DNA of 23,805 nt from an uncultured Bacillota bacterium (GCA_937960725.1 CALGOY010000175.1:1-23805); one strand, 5' to 3'; shown: positions 8,121 through 15,881, counted from the first letter of the stretch. Made by a program: numbers and translations. Notes: a model not told the origin generated them from the sequence alone.

Positions 8121-8453
8121 TTATCTTATTTCTGTATATACCCTTAAATGATTCCGTATACTGTCTATCTGCGCCTCATCCAGCACCTCTACATATACCC
8201 TATTTCCTTCTCGCATAATCTCATAATTTTGAAAACCCCTACTTTTAAGATAATCATCTATAGCCTGCCAGCCTCCATCCCCCTGGGCCAACGATATTCT
8301 ATCTCCCACATAATCGCCATTCACATATACGTGGTAAATATCATGGAATATTTTAGCAGACCGCTCATCCTCCCTAACTCCACCGAAAAACCAAGGGAAA
8401 AAAATATTGCCTCCTCCATTTATATTTCCATTGCCATCGTTTATCATATTCAC
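8121..8453 (-). CDS. Uncharacterised 110-residue protein with Gly/Asn-rich N-terminus
   Basis: I do not recognise this family. Residues 1-24 are rich in Asn and Gly and include an aromatic patch, NIFFPWFFGG. Residues 33-110 look like a compact alpha/beta domain: HVYVNGDYVG, then a helix around AIDDYLKSRGF, strand YEIMREGNRVYVEV, and a final helix DEAQIDSIRNHL. There is no signal peptide or membrane helix. The start is GTG at 8453 with AAGGAGG nine bases upstream. An in-frame ATG two codons later would be too far from it. The ribosome binding site is buried in a striking inverted repeat (8457-8520). The gene lies 123 bases downstream of the DUF4129 gene on the same strand and converges on gerKC, 19 bases away. 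A spore-related role is possible from position only. Confidence 0.75.
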   Translation of the reverse strand: MNMINDGNGNINGGGNIFFPWFFGGVREDERSAKIFHDIYHVYVNGDYVGDRISLAQGDGGWQAIDDYLKSRGFQNYEIMREGNRVYVEVLDEAQIDSIRNHLRVYTEIR

Positions 8454-8456
8454 CAG

Positions 8457-8520
8457 TATTAACCTCCTTATATTGCTATATTGCCATCCCTTATTTTTCG
8501 CAAAATAAGGAGGTTTAATA
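8457..8520 (-). promoter_or_regulatory. Candidate two-state RNA leader: anti-Shine-Dalgarno arm with a competing GNRA hairpin
   Basis: In the minus-strand transcript an upstream arm AACCUCCUUAU (8515 down to 8505) is perfectly complementary to the ribosome binding site AUAAGGAGGUU (8471 down to 8461). A further UAUU/AAUA pairing follows one bulged base, and the loop is 33 nucleotides. The same upstream arm can instead pair with the sequence just after it. CCUUAUUUU and AAAAUAAGG (8510-8489) form nine pairs closed by a GCGA tetraloop. The two stems are mutually exclusive: one hides the ribosome binding site of the 110-residue protein and the other frees it. No long U run follows the small hairpin, so it is not a simple terminator. 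Regulation is inferred; the pairing is directly visible. Confidence 0.6.
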
Positions 8521-8535
8521 CCCTAGATATACTTT

Positions 8536-8567
8536 ATTATATATTTTTAATTTAATTATATATTTTT
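8536..8567. repeat. Short tandem direct repeat, 13-bp unit with 19-bp period
   Basis: ATTATATATTTTT occurs twice (8536-8548 and 8555-8567), separated by six bases. On the minus strand each copy reads AAAAATATATAAT and contains a TATAAT-like hexamer. It lies between the DUF4129 gene and the leader of the 110-residue protein, where a promoter for the latter would be expected. No good -35 box is spaced correctly. It may be paired binding sites or chance AT-rich sequence. Confidence 0.55.
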
Positions 8568-8576
8568 GCTGCTATA

Positions 8577-9902
8577 TCAATTATCTTTTAAAAATACATT
8601 GGCTAATTTTTCTATTTTTTCATCAGCTACATCCTTCTCCCCATACCTAACCTGCTGATAAGCTACCGTTAGCTCCTCTATATCCCGGGATTTTTCAGGA
8701 TCCCTTTGAGAAAGTTCCCTTCCAATCTCTGCAGGAGAAAGGTATTCTTTAAACGAATAGCCGGCTGCTATACAGCTAAGCAAAAAATGGCGGTATATAT
8801 ACCTTATTCTCTCCTTGTTGCTCTTCAGCTCATCCCATTTCGGTTCCCGCTCCATAAGAGCAGCCAGCCATTGCTGGAAGCGGTTTACATAATTTTTACC
8901 AAGCTCCTTTAAATCCATAAGGCTTTCTTTCTCATCTATATATGCTCCATAATATTCCATCTCTTTTCCCAGCTGGTAAAACCAGGAAAGCCAAGCTACA
9001 AGCTTTTTAAATAGCTTATATATTATATATACAAGCAATCCTAAGAAGGCTAGCCCTGCTACTATTGCCATTACGCTACCTAATATTTCAATAACTTTAT
9101 CCCAAAAAATAGACGGGGACTTCTCTTTAACTGGAGGAAGAAGTTCTTCAAAGTCTCCACCCTTTAAATCTGGCTGTTCCTGGGAAGTTGTTGGAGCCAA
9201 CAGCTCGGATAGGAAAGCTAAAAATTTCCACACGATATGGCCAATGCCACTGAGCAATCGATTCAGGCCTTCCCTTAAGCTGTTGAAAAAAGAAATTATT
9301 CCGACAATTATGAGCATGACAGAAATAAGCAGCCTATTGTGTTTTTTTATTGTACCAGGTATTACCGGCTCCCTATCTCCCGGTAGAGATGCACTTTTTA
9401 AATGGATAAAATTCAGTGTAAATAGCATTATTACCATATATATAATCCCAATCCAGCCGAATGCAAGGCTGAATGGCTTAAGCCCATCTAGCCTTGTGAA
9501 GAAAAAGTATCCAATAAAGTATTCAATCAATCCAATCCAAAGCCCTGCAAGTGGAAATATATCCTCCCAGCGCTGGACCCTTAGTTGAACTCCCCTGATA
9601 AAGGCAGCTGTTCCCAATATCCATGAAACAACTTGAGGAAATCCTCTATCGAATAAAAAACAAACCCCAGATCCGGTAATGACCGCGCCAACTAATACAG
9701 ATATAATCCTAGGCCTTTTCTGAAACAGATGTCCCACCGTTATTCCTAAGAGATATAGCAGGGAAATAAATCCAAACCAAAGCCAAAGCATATGATCGGG
9801 TATAGCATATATGCCTATTAAAAAAAGGACTGGAAAAAATACGAGAAGCTCTATAACCGACTGGCACCATTTATTAAAAATCAATTTTACTTTTGCAATC
9901 AA
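8577..9902 (-). CDS. Polytopic membrane protein with C-terminal DUF4129-like domain
   Basis: The protein has about seven to eight hydrophobic segments in its first 300 residues, a Pro/Glu-rich extracytoplasmic loop, a last membrane helix and a cytoplasmic tail of about 130 residues. The tail has the pattern of DUF4129 domains from transglutaminase operons: RIRYIYRHFLLSCIAAGY, LSPAEIGRELSQ, then VAYQQVRYGEKD near the end. The transglutaminase Cys/His/Asp core usually found in the third gene of MoxR-DUF58 operons is not visible. I prefer a TTG start at 9902 because GGGAGGAGGTGG ends six bases upstream and the spacing after the DUF58 stop is then clean. An ATG at 9959 would add 19 residues but overlaps DUF58 and has a poor site. 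Function is unknown; an envelope role is inferred from context. Confidence 0.8.
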   Translation of the reverse strand: MIAKVKLIFNKWCQSVIELLVFFPVLFLIGIYAIPDHMLWLWFGFISLLYLLGITVGHLFQKRPRIISVLVGAVITGSGVCFLFDRGFPQVVSWILGTAAFIRGVQLRVQRWEDIFPLAGLWIGLIEYFIGYFFFTRLDGLKPFSLAFGWIGIIYMVIMLFTLNFIHLKSASLPGDREPVIPGTIKKHNRLLISVMLIIVGIISFFNSLREGLNRLLSGIGHIVWKFLAFLSELLAPTTSQEQPDLKGGDFEELLPPVKEKSPSIFWDKVIEILGSVMAIVAGLAFLGLLVYIIYKLFKKLVAWLSWFYQLGKEMEYYGAYIDEKESLMDLKELGKNYVNRFQQWLAALMEREPKWDELKSNKERIRYIYRHFLLSCIAAGYSFKEYLSPAEIGRELSQRDPEKSRDIEELTVAYQQVRYGEKDVADEKIEKLANVFLKDN

Positions 9903-9924
9903 TCCTTGCCACCTCCTCCCTCTG

Positions 9925-11037
9925 CTATGCAGAATCTTCCAAAAGCTTTTCCGCTGCATCTAGATGCTTTTCCCTCTTTAGATATAGTATTTCTACCTCA
10001 TTTCCCCTATCCCGGAGCCTGGCCATCTGATTCTCTATCCGCTCGCTAATATAAGGGGTAATAAATAAAAAGTCCGTAGCAGTTATACCTGATTGTATAT
10101 CTTCCTCTAAAAAAGTATAAAATGTAACCTCCCTCTCGATAACGAGCTTTGCCATGGCTTCAAATAAATAAGTCAGGTGGGCTATTCCGGATTTTGGGGG
10201 AATCCTAACCGGCTTTCCGGGTTCATCTATTAAATAGCCATTACAGCCAAAACCGGTATCTATGCCATTGGAAATAGCATATTGGGCAATAGAAGCGGCA
10301 TAGGATATTCCTTTCTCAATCAGCTCCGGATCCGTTACCGCATCCCACATATCTTCACTGATGTCTAAGTTTAAATATATCATCAGCTTAGGATCTGCAG
10401 TGTAGTCCCTCTTATGGACCTGCAGCTTGCCTGCTCTTGCGGTTGCTTTCCAATTTATATAGTTTAGAGGGTCGCCGCTCTGATAATCCCGAACCCCCGA
10501 GTACATAAATGGATCTTCCACAATCCACCGCTTGACAACCACATCTCCCATATAGCTATGGGATGGAAAGGGGATCTCGTCTATAGGCACCAGCGACGGG
10601 TACACAAGGATGCAGGCCGATAGATTATAGGTCCGTGAAACTTCCTGTACGCCAAACAAATCCCCGCAGGTCAATGATACGGAATTTAGAAAGTAACATC
10701 CCCTCTTTTTGCATCGGACCTTATGCCGCCTTGTAATTTTCATATAGGGCATCAGGGTAAAAAAGCTTTTATGAAATTGATTGTGTTTAATATCGAGATT
10801 AAATTGCTTGGCAAATTCCAAGTTTTCATCTATCTTAGATTCCACCCTAAGCCAAGGTATTGGAAGCAGCTTGCGATTGGCGATGATCTCTACCATTTCA
10901 ATTTCTTGCCCTTCAAAGACTGCTGGAACGCTGAAAAACCTACCATATTGCAATCCTTTAAAAGCTAATCGTTTAAATAGCCAGCTTTGAATAATTATGA
11001 AAAGGACAGCTAGAAAAATAATCCACTGAAGATTCAT
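9925..11037 (-). CDS. DUF58 domain-containing protein (MoxR-associated)
   Basis: The 370-residue product starts with one membrane helix (about residues 4-20). A beta-rich middle follows, then the DUF58 signature GVRDYQSGDPLNYINWKATA with KLQVHKRDY at about residues 181-212. Strand MIYLNLDIS (about 219-227) carries a D-x-S as in von Willebrand A-like folds. Family members are found with MoxR ATPases and are thought to be their substrates or adaptors in assembling envelope complexes; the biochemistry is not settled. Only two bases separate it from the upstream MoxR stop. The ATG at 11037 has a weak site inside the end of moxR, suggesting translational coupling. The downstream gene encodes the DUF4129-type membrane protein, so the three form one operon. 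Confidence 0.92.
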   Translation of the reverse strand: MNLQWIIFLAVLFIIIQSWLFKRLAFKGLQYGRFFSVPAVFEGQEIEMVEIIANRKLLPIPWLRVESKIDENLEFAKQFNLDIKHNQFHKSFFTLMPYMKITRRHKVRCKKRGCYFLNSVSLTCGDLFGVQEVSRTYNLSACILVYPSLVPIDEIPFPSHSYMGDVVVKRWIVEDPFMYSGVRDYQSGDPLNYINWKATARAGKLQVHKRDYTADPKLMIYLNLDISEDMWDAVTDPELIEKGISYAASIAQYAISNGIDTGFGCNGYLIDEPGKPVRIPPKSGIAHLTYLFEAMAKLVIEREVTFYTFLEEDIQSGITATDFLFITPYISERIENQMARLRDRGNEVEILYLKREKHLDAAEKLLEDSA

Positions 11038-11039
11038 CG

Positions 11040-12008
11040 CTACTTCTTCTCCCTTACCAAGCTTTCTTCGGCAGGTACTTCAACCTCTTTTAAAATCTGA
11101 TCTATGATATCCTCCGCCCTGCTACCCCTAACTCCCGTTACATTTTTCATAACGATTCTGTGGGCCAGGACCGGCTTAGCCATAGCCTTTATATCATCGG
11201 GGGTAACAAAATCCCTGCCCTGCAGTATCGCATGAACTTGGGCAGTCTTAAGCAGGGCCTGGCTTCCCCTTGGACTCACTCCCAGTATAACGTCGTTGTG
11301 CTGCCTGGTCCTTTCCGCAATTTTTACTATATACTCCAGCATATCATCGCTTACATAGACCTTTGAATAGCTTTTCTGAGCAGCTACTATATCCTCTTTA
11401 TCAACTACGGGCTGTATATCGACCAAGGGATTAGCTTCCTTAAATCTTCTTAAAATTTCTACTCCTTCAGCGGTAGTGGGATAACCCATCTTAACCTTTA
11501 ATAAAAAGCGATCCAGCTGAGCTTCCGGCAATGGAAAAGTCCCCTGGGTTTCCACCGGATTTTGAGTAGCAATGACCATAAAGGGGCTATTGAGCTTTCT
11601 GGTATCCCCGTCTACCGTCACCTGTCTCTCCTCCATACACTCCAGCAAACTGGATTGAGTGCGGGGAGTAGCCCTGTTAATCTCATCTGCCAGAAGGATA
11701 TTGGTAAATATAGGTCCGGGGCGAAACTCAAATTCTCCAGATTTTTGGTTGTAATAATTAATACCTGTAAGATCGCTGGGAAGCAGGTCGGGAGTGAACT
11801 GAATTCTCTTAAAAGTGCAATTGAGAGAAAGGGCCATCGATTTGGCTAACATAGTCTTACCCATCCCGGGAACATCTTCTAAAAGCACATTTCCTGAAGC
11901 TATTAAGGCGATTAGTAGCTGATCTATAACCTCGCCTTTCCCTACTATAACTTTACTTACATTGTCTTTAACCTTTTGGGCTAAAATTTTTATCTGCTCA
12001 AAATTCAT
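11040..12008 (-). CDS. MoxR-family AAA+ ATPase
   Basis: This cytoplasmic AAA+ ATPase belongs to the MoxR branch, chaperone-like ATPases that act on von Willebrand A-domain partners. In the 322-residue product Walker A is VPGMGKT (about 46-52), Walker B is ILLADEINRATP (Asp108, Glu109), sensor 1 is ATQNP (Asn150), an arginine-finger region is PEAQLDRF (about 161-168) and sensor 2 lies in GVSPRGSQALLK. The start is ATG at 12008 with GAGGAGG seven bases upstream. A 12-residue longer frame from 12044 would include the ribosome binding site itself and is rejected. It is the first gene of the MoxR-DUF58-DUF4129 operon and diverges from the MFS gene across about 260 bases. Confidence 0.95.
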   Translation of the reverse strand: MNFEQIKILAQKVKDNVSKVIVGKGEVIDQLLIALIASGNVLLEDVPGMGKTMLAKSMALSLNCTFKRIQFTPDLLPSDLTGINYYNQKSGEFEFRPGPIFTNILLADEINRATPRTQSSLLECMEERQVTVDGDTRKLNSPFMVIATQNPVETQGTFPLPEAQLDRFLLKVKMGYPTTAEGVEILRRFKEANPLVDIQPVVDKEDIVAAQKSYSKVYVSDDMLEYIVKIAERTRQHNDVILGVSPRGSQALLKTAQVHAILQGRDFVTPDDIKAMAKPVLAHRIVMKNVTGVRGSRAEDIIDQILKEVEVPAEESLVREKK

Positions 12009-12134
12009 TAAAAACCCTCCTCTAATAAGTAAAGGCCAAGCCAAAATCTAAAGCTCAAATTAGTATTCTACGATAAACAACTAATTCCTTTAGAAGCTAC
12101 AAAATTTTTATTATAAAATAAAATCTTACAGAAC

Positions 12135-12163
12135 TTGACTTACAAACAGTAACATAATAATAT
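12135..12163 (+). promoter_or_regulatory. Predicted sigma-A promoter of the MFS gene
   Basis: TTGACT (12135-12140), a 17-base spacer and TAATAT (12158-12163) make a near-consensus vegetative promoter on the plus strand. The predicted start site is about 12170, leaving a leader of about 100 bases before ATG at 12270. The leader has only a weak imperfect inverted repeat (CAGCT with AGCTG) and no terminator I can recognise. The rest of the 261-base gap between moxR and this gene is AT-rich. I see no convincing promoter for moxR in it. Confidence 0.65.
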
Positions 12164-12269
12164 ACTTTTTGATAATTGTTATTAATCCAGCTCAAAGCGT
12201 TAAATTATATAAAATTGAGTTATATATAGAATGACAAGCTGAATTATTTTTTATATGTGAGGTATTGAT

Positions 12270-13445
12270 ATGAGAAATACAAATTACAAAATTCTGCTTT
12301 TCTGTGTAGTAACAAGCCTATATTGGTTCTCGATGTATACTTATGTTCCAAATCTATCCACATATGCTGAATCCCTAGGGGCTAGCCATAAAATGGTGGG
12401 CCTTATCCTGGGCTCCTATGGATTTACCCAAATGCTTCTAAGAATCCCCCTTGGGATATTTTCGGATCGGATTAATAGAAGGAAAATATTTATCAATTTA
12501 GGTATCCTAATCTCTTTAATTAGCGCATTAGCTATGGGCCTATTTAAAAAACCTATATTCCTCCTTATTTTCCGGGGATTGTCAGGGGTAGCAGCTGCCA
12601 CATGGGTAACTTTTACAGTGCTATTTTCGAGTTATTTCCCGGAAAATGAAGCCTCCAAGGCCATAGGATATATTAACTCATTCAATTCCCTAGGACAGAT
12701 GGCAGCTATGCTGCTTGGAGGGATTATTGCTCAGTATCTAGGCCCTCAATCCCCCTTCTTTTTAGCCTTTGCAGTGGGAGTTTTGGCTTTTATTCTTTCC
12801 TTTAAGATTGTTGAACAAAAAATTGATAAAATCCCGATTAAAATATCTGCCTTATTATCGGTAGGAAAAGATAAAAATCTACTTGTTGTATCTGGCCTAG
12901 GTATTTTAATACAGCTTCTTGCCTTTGCCACGGTATTTGGTTTTACTCCCATTGCAGCTGAAAAAATAGGGGCCAGCGAATTTGAGCTAGGGTTACTCAG
13001 TACCCTATCCACCCTCCCCGTAATTTTTGCTTCGGCAATGAGCGGTTCTGTATTCGCAAAGCGGTTTGGTGAAAAAAATAGCCTCATGGCTGGCTTTTTA
13101 ATTACCTCGTTGTCCTGTATAATAATCCCTTTTATCAAAAGCTTGAATTTACTGTATCTATCCCAAATGCTGGGGGGATTCGGCCGGGGTTTAGTAATGT
13201 CGCTTCTAATGGGGCTTAGCATAAAAACGATAGAGCCAGATAGAAGGGCTACTGCCATGGGATTTTTCCAGGCAATATACGGCATTGGAATGTCTATAGG
13301 CCCTATTATGGTGGGCTTTTTAAGCGATACTGTAGGTCTAAGCTGGGGATTTTTGACCGCAGGAATCTTAGGAATAGTTGGAGCTTTGTTGTCTTTCTTA
13401 CTTATAAAATCAAATAATTATAAAAATCAAAATTATAGCGAGTAA
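12270..13445 (+). CDS. Major facilitator superfamily transporter
   Basis: The 391-residue product has the length and about 12 hydrophobic helices of an MFS permease. Motif A is seen in the loop between helices 2 and 3 as LGIFSDRINRRKIF (about residues 61-74), after LGSYGFTQMLLRIP. A second-half equivalent is FAKRFGEKNSLMAGF. The end of helix 4 and the following loop (WVTFTVLFSSYFPENEASKA) and the late GFFQAIYGIGMSIGPIMVGFLSD resemble efflux-type members of the superfamily. The substrate cannot be named. GAGG lies seven bases before ATG at 12270, and a good sigma-A promoter lies 107 bases upstream. It stands alone on its transcript, diverging from moxR. No adjacent regulator gene is visible. 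Confidence 0.92.
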   Translation: MRNTNYKILLFCVVTSLYWFSMYTYVPNLSTYAESLGASHKMVGLILGSYGFTQMLLRIPLGIFSDRINRRKIFINLGILISLISALAMGLFKKPIFLLIFRGLSGVAAATWVTFTVLFSSYFPENEASKAIGYINSFNSLGQMAAMLLGGIIAQYLGPQSPFFLAFAVGVLAFILSFKIVEQKIDKIPIKISALLSVGKDKNLLVVSGLGILIQLLAFATVFGFTPIAAEKIGASEFELGLLSTLSTLPVIFASAMSGSVFAKRFGEKNSLMAGFLITSLSCIIIPFIKSLNLLYLSQMLGGFGRGLVMSLLMGLSIKTIEPDRRATAMGFFQAIYGIGMSIGPIMVGFLSDTVGLSWGFLTAGILGIVGALLSFLLIKSNNYKNQNYSE

Positions 13446-13459
13446 ATTATTTCCTCATC

Positions 13460-13488
13460 TTGTTCTTTATTACGCCATGTGTTACACT
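13460..13488 (+). promoter_or_regulatory. Possible promoter of the 447-residue secreted/anchored protein gene
   Basis: TTGTTC (13460-13465), a 17-base spacer and TACACT (13483-13488) preceded by TGT, an extended -10 feature, form a plausible vegetative promoter. Its -10 box runs into a perfect inverted repeat at 13487-13517 that would cover the transcription start. The predicted leader to ATG at 13588 is about 90 bases. Confidence 0.35.
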
Positions 13489-13517
13489 AATAATATATTA
13501 GATTAATATATTATTAG
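13487..13517. repeat. Perfect 14-bp inverted repeat with 3-base centre
   Basis: CTAATAATATATTA (13487-13500) and its exact reverse complement (13504-13517) flank GAT. All but two of the 28 arm bases are A or T and no T tract follows, so it is a poor terminator. Its position over the predicted start site of the downstream gene suits an operator. It could also be a weak RNA hairpin at the end of the MFS transcript. A second, shorter palindrome, ATGTAT with ATACAT around ACACCC, follows at about 13528-13545. Confidence 0.7.
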
Positions 13518-13587
13518 CTATATATCGATGTATACACCCATACATATATTATGGATAATTTTGTTAGAATAGAAGGGGACAGGCAAA

Positions 13588-14931
13588 ATGAAAAAATTTT
13601 GGGCAGGGATTTTAATTTTAGTATTATTGTTAATTCCAATAAAAAGCTATGCCATGCTAGCTCCATTGGAGGCCCAGGGCAAATCCGTATATTTATCCGA
13701 TAATAATGAGGTTGCTCTTATATCTTATATAGCTTTTTTACGGGTAAGAACTGGCTTTACCTCTATAAATACATCTCTAGTGGTAAAAAATCTAAGCGAC
13801 CAGGAATCCATCAAAGCTCTTATGGGTATCCCTGCCGCTCTCGACAGTGCCACGACTATTCAGGATCTAACTGTAGCCATAGGCAGTAAATCGGTAAAGT
13901 ATTATGAACGGAAAACGCTACAAGGCGAAGATAATGGAACTCCTACAAACATAAACAAATGGTATGTGTGGGAGATATCTTTAGAACCTGGAGAAATCCA
14001 AGTAATAGAATGTGATTTTTCTATAGACAATAAAACAGACTTAGATGGTACAAAAACCGTCGATTTCCCTCTGCGGCTATTGGAGGGCTGGGCCGGCAAG
14101 ATAGAAAATGTCAAAATTATCGCTGATCTAGATTTCTATCCTCCTTATGTTTTTGAACCCAACCCTTCTATCATACCCTTGGAATATGATAGGGACGGGA
14201 GGCTTACTTGGAGCTTCAGGGATGTAGACTCCTTTAGCACTAATTTAAGCATTTATTTCAGGCCAATAGAGAATATCGTTGTCGACTATATAAATAACAA
14301 GCTTCCCTCTAATGACGAAGTAAAGACCGTGTTAGAGCTTTATAAAAGCAAGAACTATTACAATGCTATACAACAGCTTAATCAGCTGTTAACTGCTGAT
14401 CCAGATTCTGAAATTAACTCTGTTTCATCCGAATTGAAATTTTTGCGCGCCCTATGCTACCAGGAGCTATACCAATTGGACAAGGCTTTAGAGGAATTTG
14501 ACCAAATCGAGGATAACTTAGGATTTGGCGAAACTTTATCAAATACTATTCGCAATAAGATACTATATGATAGGGCGATGATGCTAAAAAGTATCGGCAA
14601 AGACAATGAAGAAGTATTGGCTTATTTAAATGAAATAAAAGATTCCATTAAAAACAACGAAGTATTTCTATTGTGGCTAAACGATGAGGTTAAGCGGCTC
14701 ACTCCAGCTCCTCCAGAGCCAGAACCCGAAGAACAAGATGCCGCATCAGAGGAGCAGGAAGAAGTTTCTGCTGAAGAAAAAAATGTGAAAGTAATCAACA
14801 GCATTGATATATTAGGATATGAAATACCTATAGAAATAGCCCTTGGAGCAATTGTGCTTATAATTATTATCATCCTAATTATACGCTCCAATAGGCGAAA
14901 AAGACGAACTAGGTATAGTTTATTTAGATAG
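13588..14931 (+). CDS. Uncharacterised exported, C-terminally membrane-anchored protein with TPR-like region
   Basis: I do not recognise a named family. Residues 1-22 form a signal peptide ending in SYA. Residues 23-230 look like a beta-rich extracytoplasmic domain with motifs WYVWEISLEPGEIQVIECDF and WSFRDVDSFSTNLSIYF. Residues about 250-350 are helical and TPR-like, with VLELYKSKNYYNAIQQLNQLL and FLRALCYQELYQLDKALEEF. An acidic Pro/Glu spacer (about 372-398) precedes a membrane helix (about 414-434, rich in Ile) and a short basic tail. The topology is thus outside, then one anchor. ATG at 13588 follows AAGGGG. The lipid kinase gene begins 38 bases after its stop, so the genes may be co-transcribed. 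A cell-surface assembly or binding role is a guess from architecture. Confidence 0.82.
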   Translation: MKKFWAGILILVLLLIPIKSYAMLAPLEAQGKSVYLSDNNEVALISYIAFLRVRTGFTSINTSLVVKNLSDQESIKALMGIPAALDSATTIQDLTVAIGSKSVKYYERKTLQGEDNGTPTNINKWYVWEISLEPGEIQVIECDFSIDNKTDLDGTKTVDFPLRLLEGWAGKIENVKIIADLDFYPPYVFEPNPSIIPLEYDRDGRLTWSFRDVDSFSTNLSIYFRPIENIVVDYINNKLPSNDEVKTVLELYKSKNYYNAIQQLNQLLTADPDSEINSVSSELKFLRALCYQELYQLDKALEEFDQIEDNLGFGETLSNTIRNKILYDRAMMLKSIGKDNEEVLAYLNEIKDSIKNNEVFLLWLNDEVKRLTPAPPEPEPEEQDAASEEQEEVSAEEKNVKVINSIDILGYEIPIEIALGAIVLIIIIILIIRSNRRKRRTRYSLFR

Positions 14932-14969
14932 CTTCAGATTGTTTACTCTGAAAGATTGAGGGATAGCAA

Positions 14970-15881
14970 ATGAATGTATTTTTTATCGTAAATCCTGTTG
15001 CTGGAAAAGGCTCTAGTCTAAACGCAATACCTGTAATAAAAAAATATTGCGATAAGTTAAATATCAAATACGCGATAGAGAAAACCCAATACGCAGGCCA
15101 TGCTACCAAGTTGTCTCGCGAAGCTGAGAAACTAGGCTACAGTACCGTTGTCGCCGTAGGAGGCGATGGTACTCTCTTAGAAGTAGCAAATGGCCTAATA
15201 GGCTCTTCCTTAGCTTTGGGGGTTATACCTGCTGGTACAGGCAACGACTTTGCCCGCTCTATCGGCGTTCCCTCAAATATAGAAAAGGCATTAGATTTTA
15301 TAGTAAAAAACAGAAGCATACCTATAGATGTGGGAAAGGCTGGCGGCTTATGTTTTATCAATGTAGCCAGCGTCGGATTTGATGCTGAAATTGTAAAAGA
15401 TGTAAAAAAAATACAAAAATTTATCCCCGGTAAGCTATCTTACTATATATCCGTGTTTCTAAAATTTTTTTCCTACAAATTTAAAGATATACAAATTGAA
15501 CTCGACGGAGAAAAAATAAATTCCAGAATTTTATTACTAGCAATTGCCAATGGATGCTACTATGGGGGCGGCATGAATGTAAACCCTAACGGACATTTAA
15601 AAGACGGATATTTAGACGTAATAGTGATATCATCCCTGCCTAGATATAAAATACCTCTACTTTTTGCTAAATTCGCTAAGGGCAATTATCTCCATCTGCC
15701 CTATGTGAAAACTTATAGAGCCCGCAATATTAAGATATACTGCAATGAAAAGCTTCCTGTTAATACCGATGGCGATATATCAATGCAAACCCCTATAGAA
15801 TTTTCAATACTGCCTCTATCTTTGAAAGTGATCACAAATTCAAAGCTATGTTCTCAGGAGGTACTAAATGGAAGTCGTTAA
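14970..15881 (+). CDS. Diacylglycerol kinase-type lipid kinase (YegS/DagK family)
   Basis: This soluble lipid kinase family phosphorylates diacylglycerol or related lipids at the membrane face. The 303-residue product has the N-terminal NPVAGKG (8-14), the nucleotide-binding GGDGT (64-68), IPAGTGNDFARSIGVP (86-101), the FINVASVGFDAE segment, YYGGGMNVNPNGHLKDGYLDV in the second domain and the late catalytic-site NTDGD. These are the landmark motifs of the family, with the usual length of about 300 residues. ATG at 14970 has GAGGG seven to eight bases upstream. The next gene (DUF4446) overlaps its end by 14 bases. In Firmicutes the DgkB-like members recycle diacylglycerol from lipoteichoic acid synthesis, but the substrate here is inferred only. 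Confidence 0.93.
   Translation: MNVFFIVNPVAGKGSSLNAIPVIKKYCDKLNIKYAIEKTQYAGHATKLSREAEKLGYSTVVAVGGDGTLLEVANGLIGSSLALGVIPAGTGNDFARSIGVPSNIEKALDFIVKNRSIPIDVGKAGGLCFINVASVGFDAEIVKDVKKIQKFIPGKLSYYISVFLKFFSYKFKDIQIELDGEKINSRILLLAIANGCYYGGGMNVNPNGHLKDGYLDVIVISSLPRYKIPLLFAKFAKGNYLHLPYVKTYRARNIKIYCNEKLPVNTDGDISMQTPIEFSILPLSLKVITNSKLCSQEVLNGSR

Noticed and set aside
12746..13285. A 179-codon minus-strand open frame inside the MFS gene
   Set aside because: The plus-strand frame has MFS motifs, a promoter and a ribosome binding site; the opposite frame has none.
14933..14952. Short inverted repeat TTCAGA/TCTGAA between the 13588 gene and the lipid kinase gene
   Set aside because: Only six pairs with an eight-base loop and no T run, so it is too weak to call a terminator or operator.
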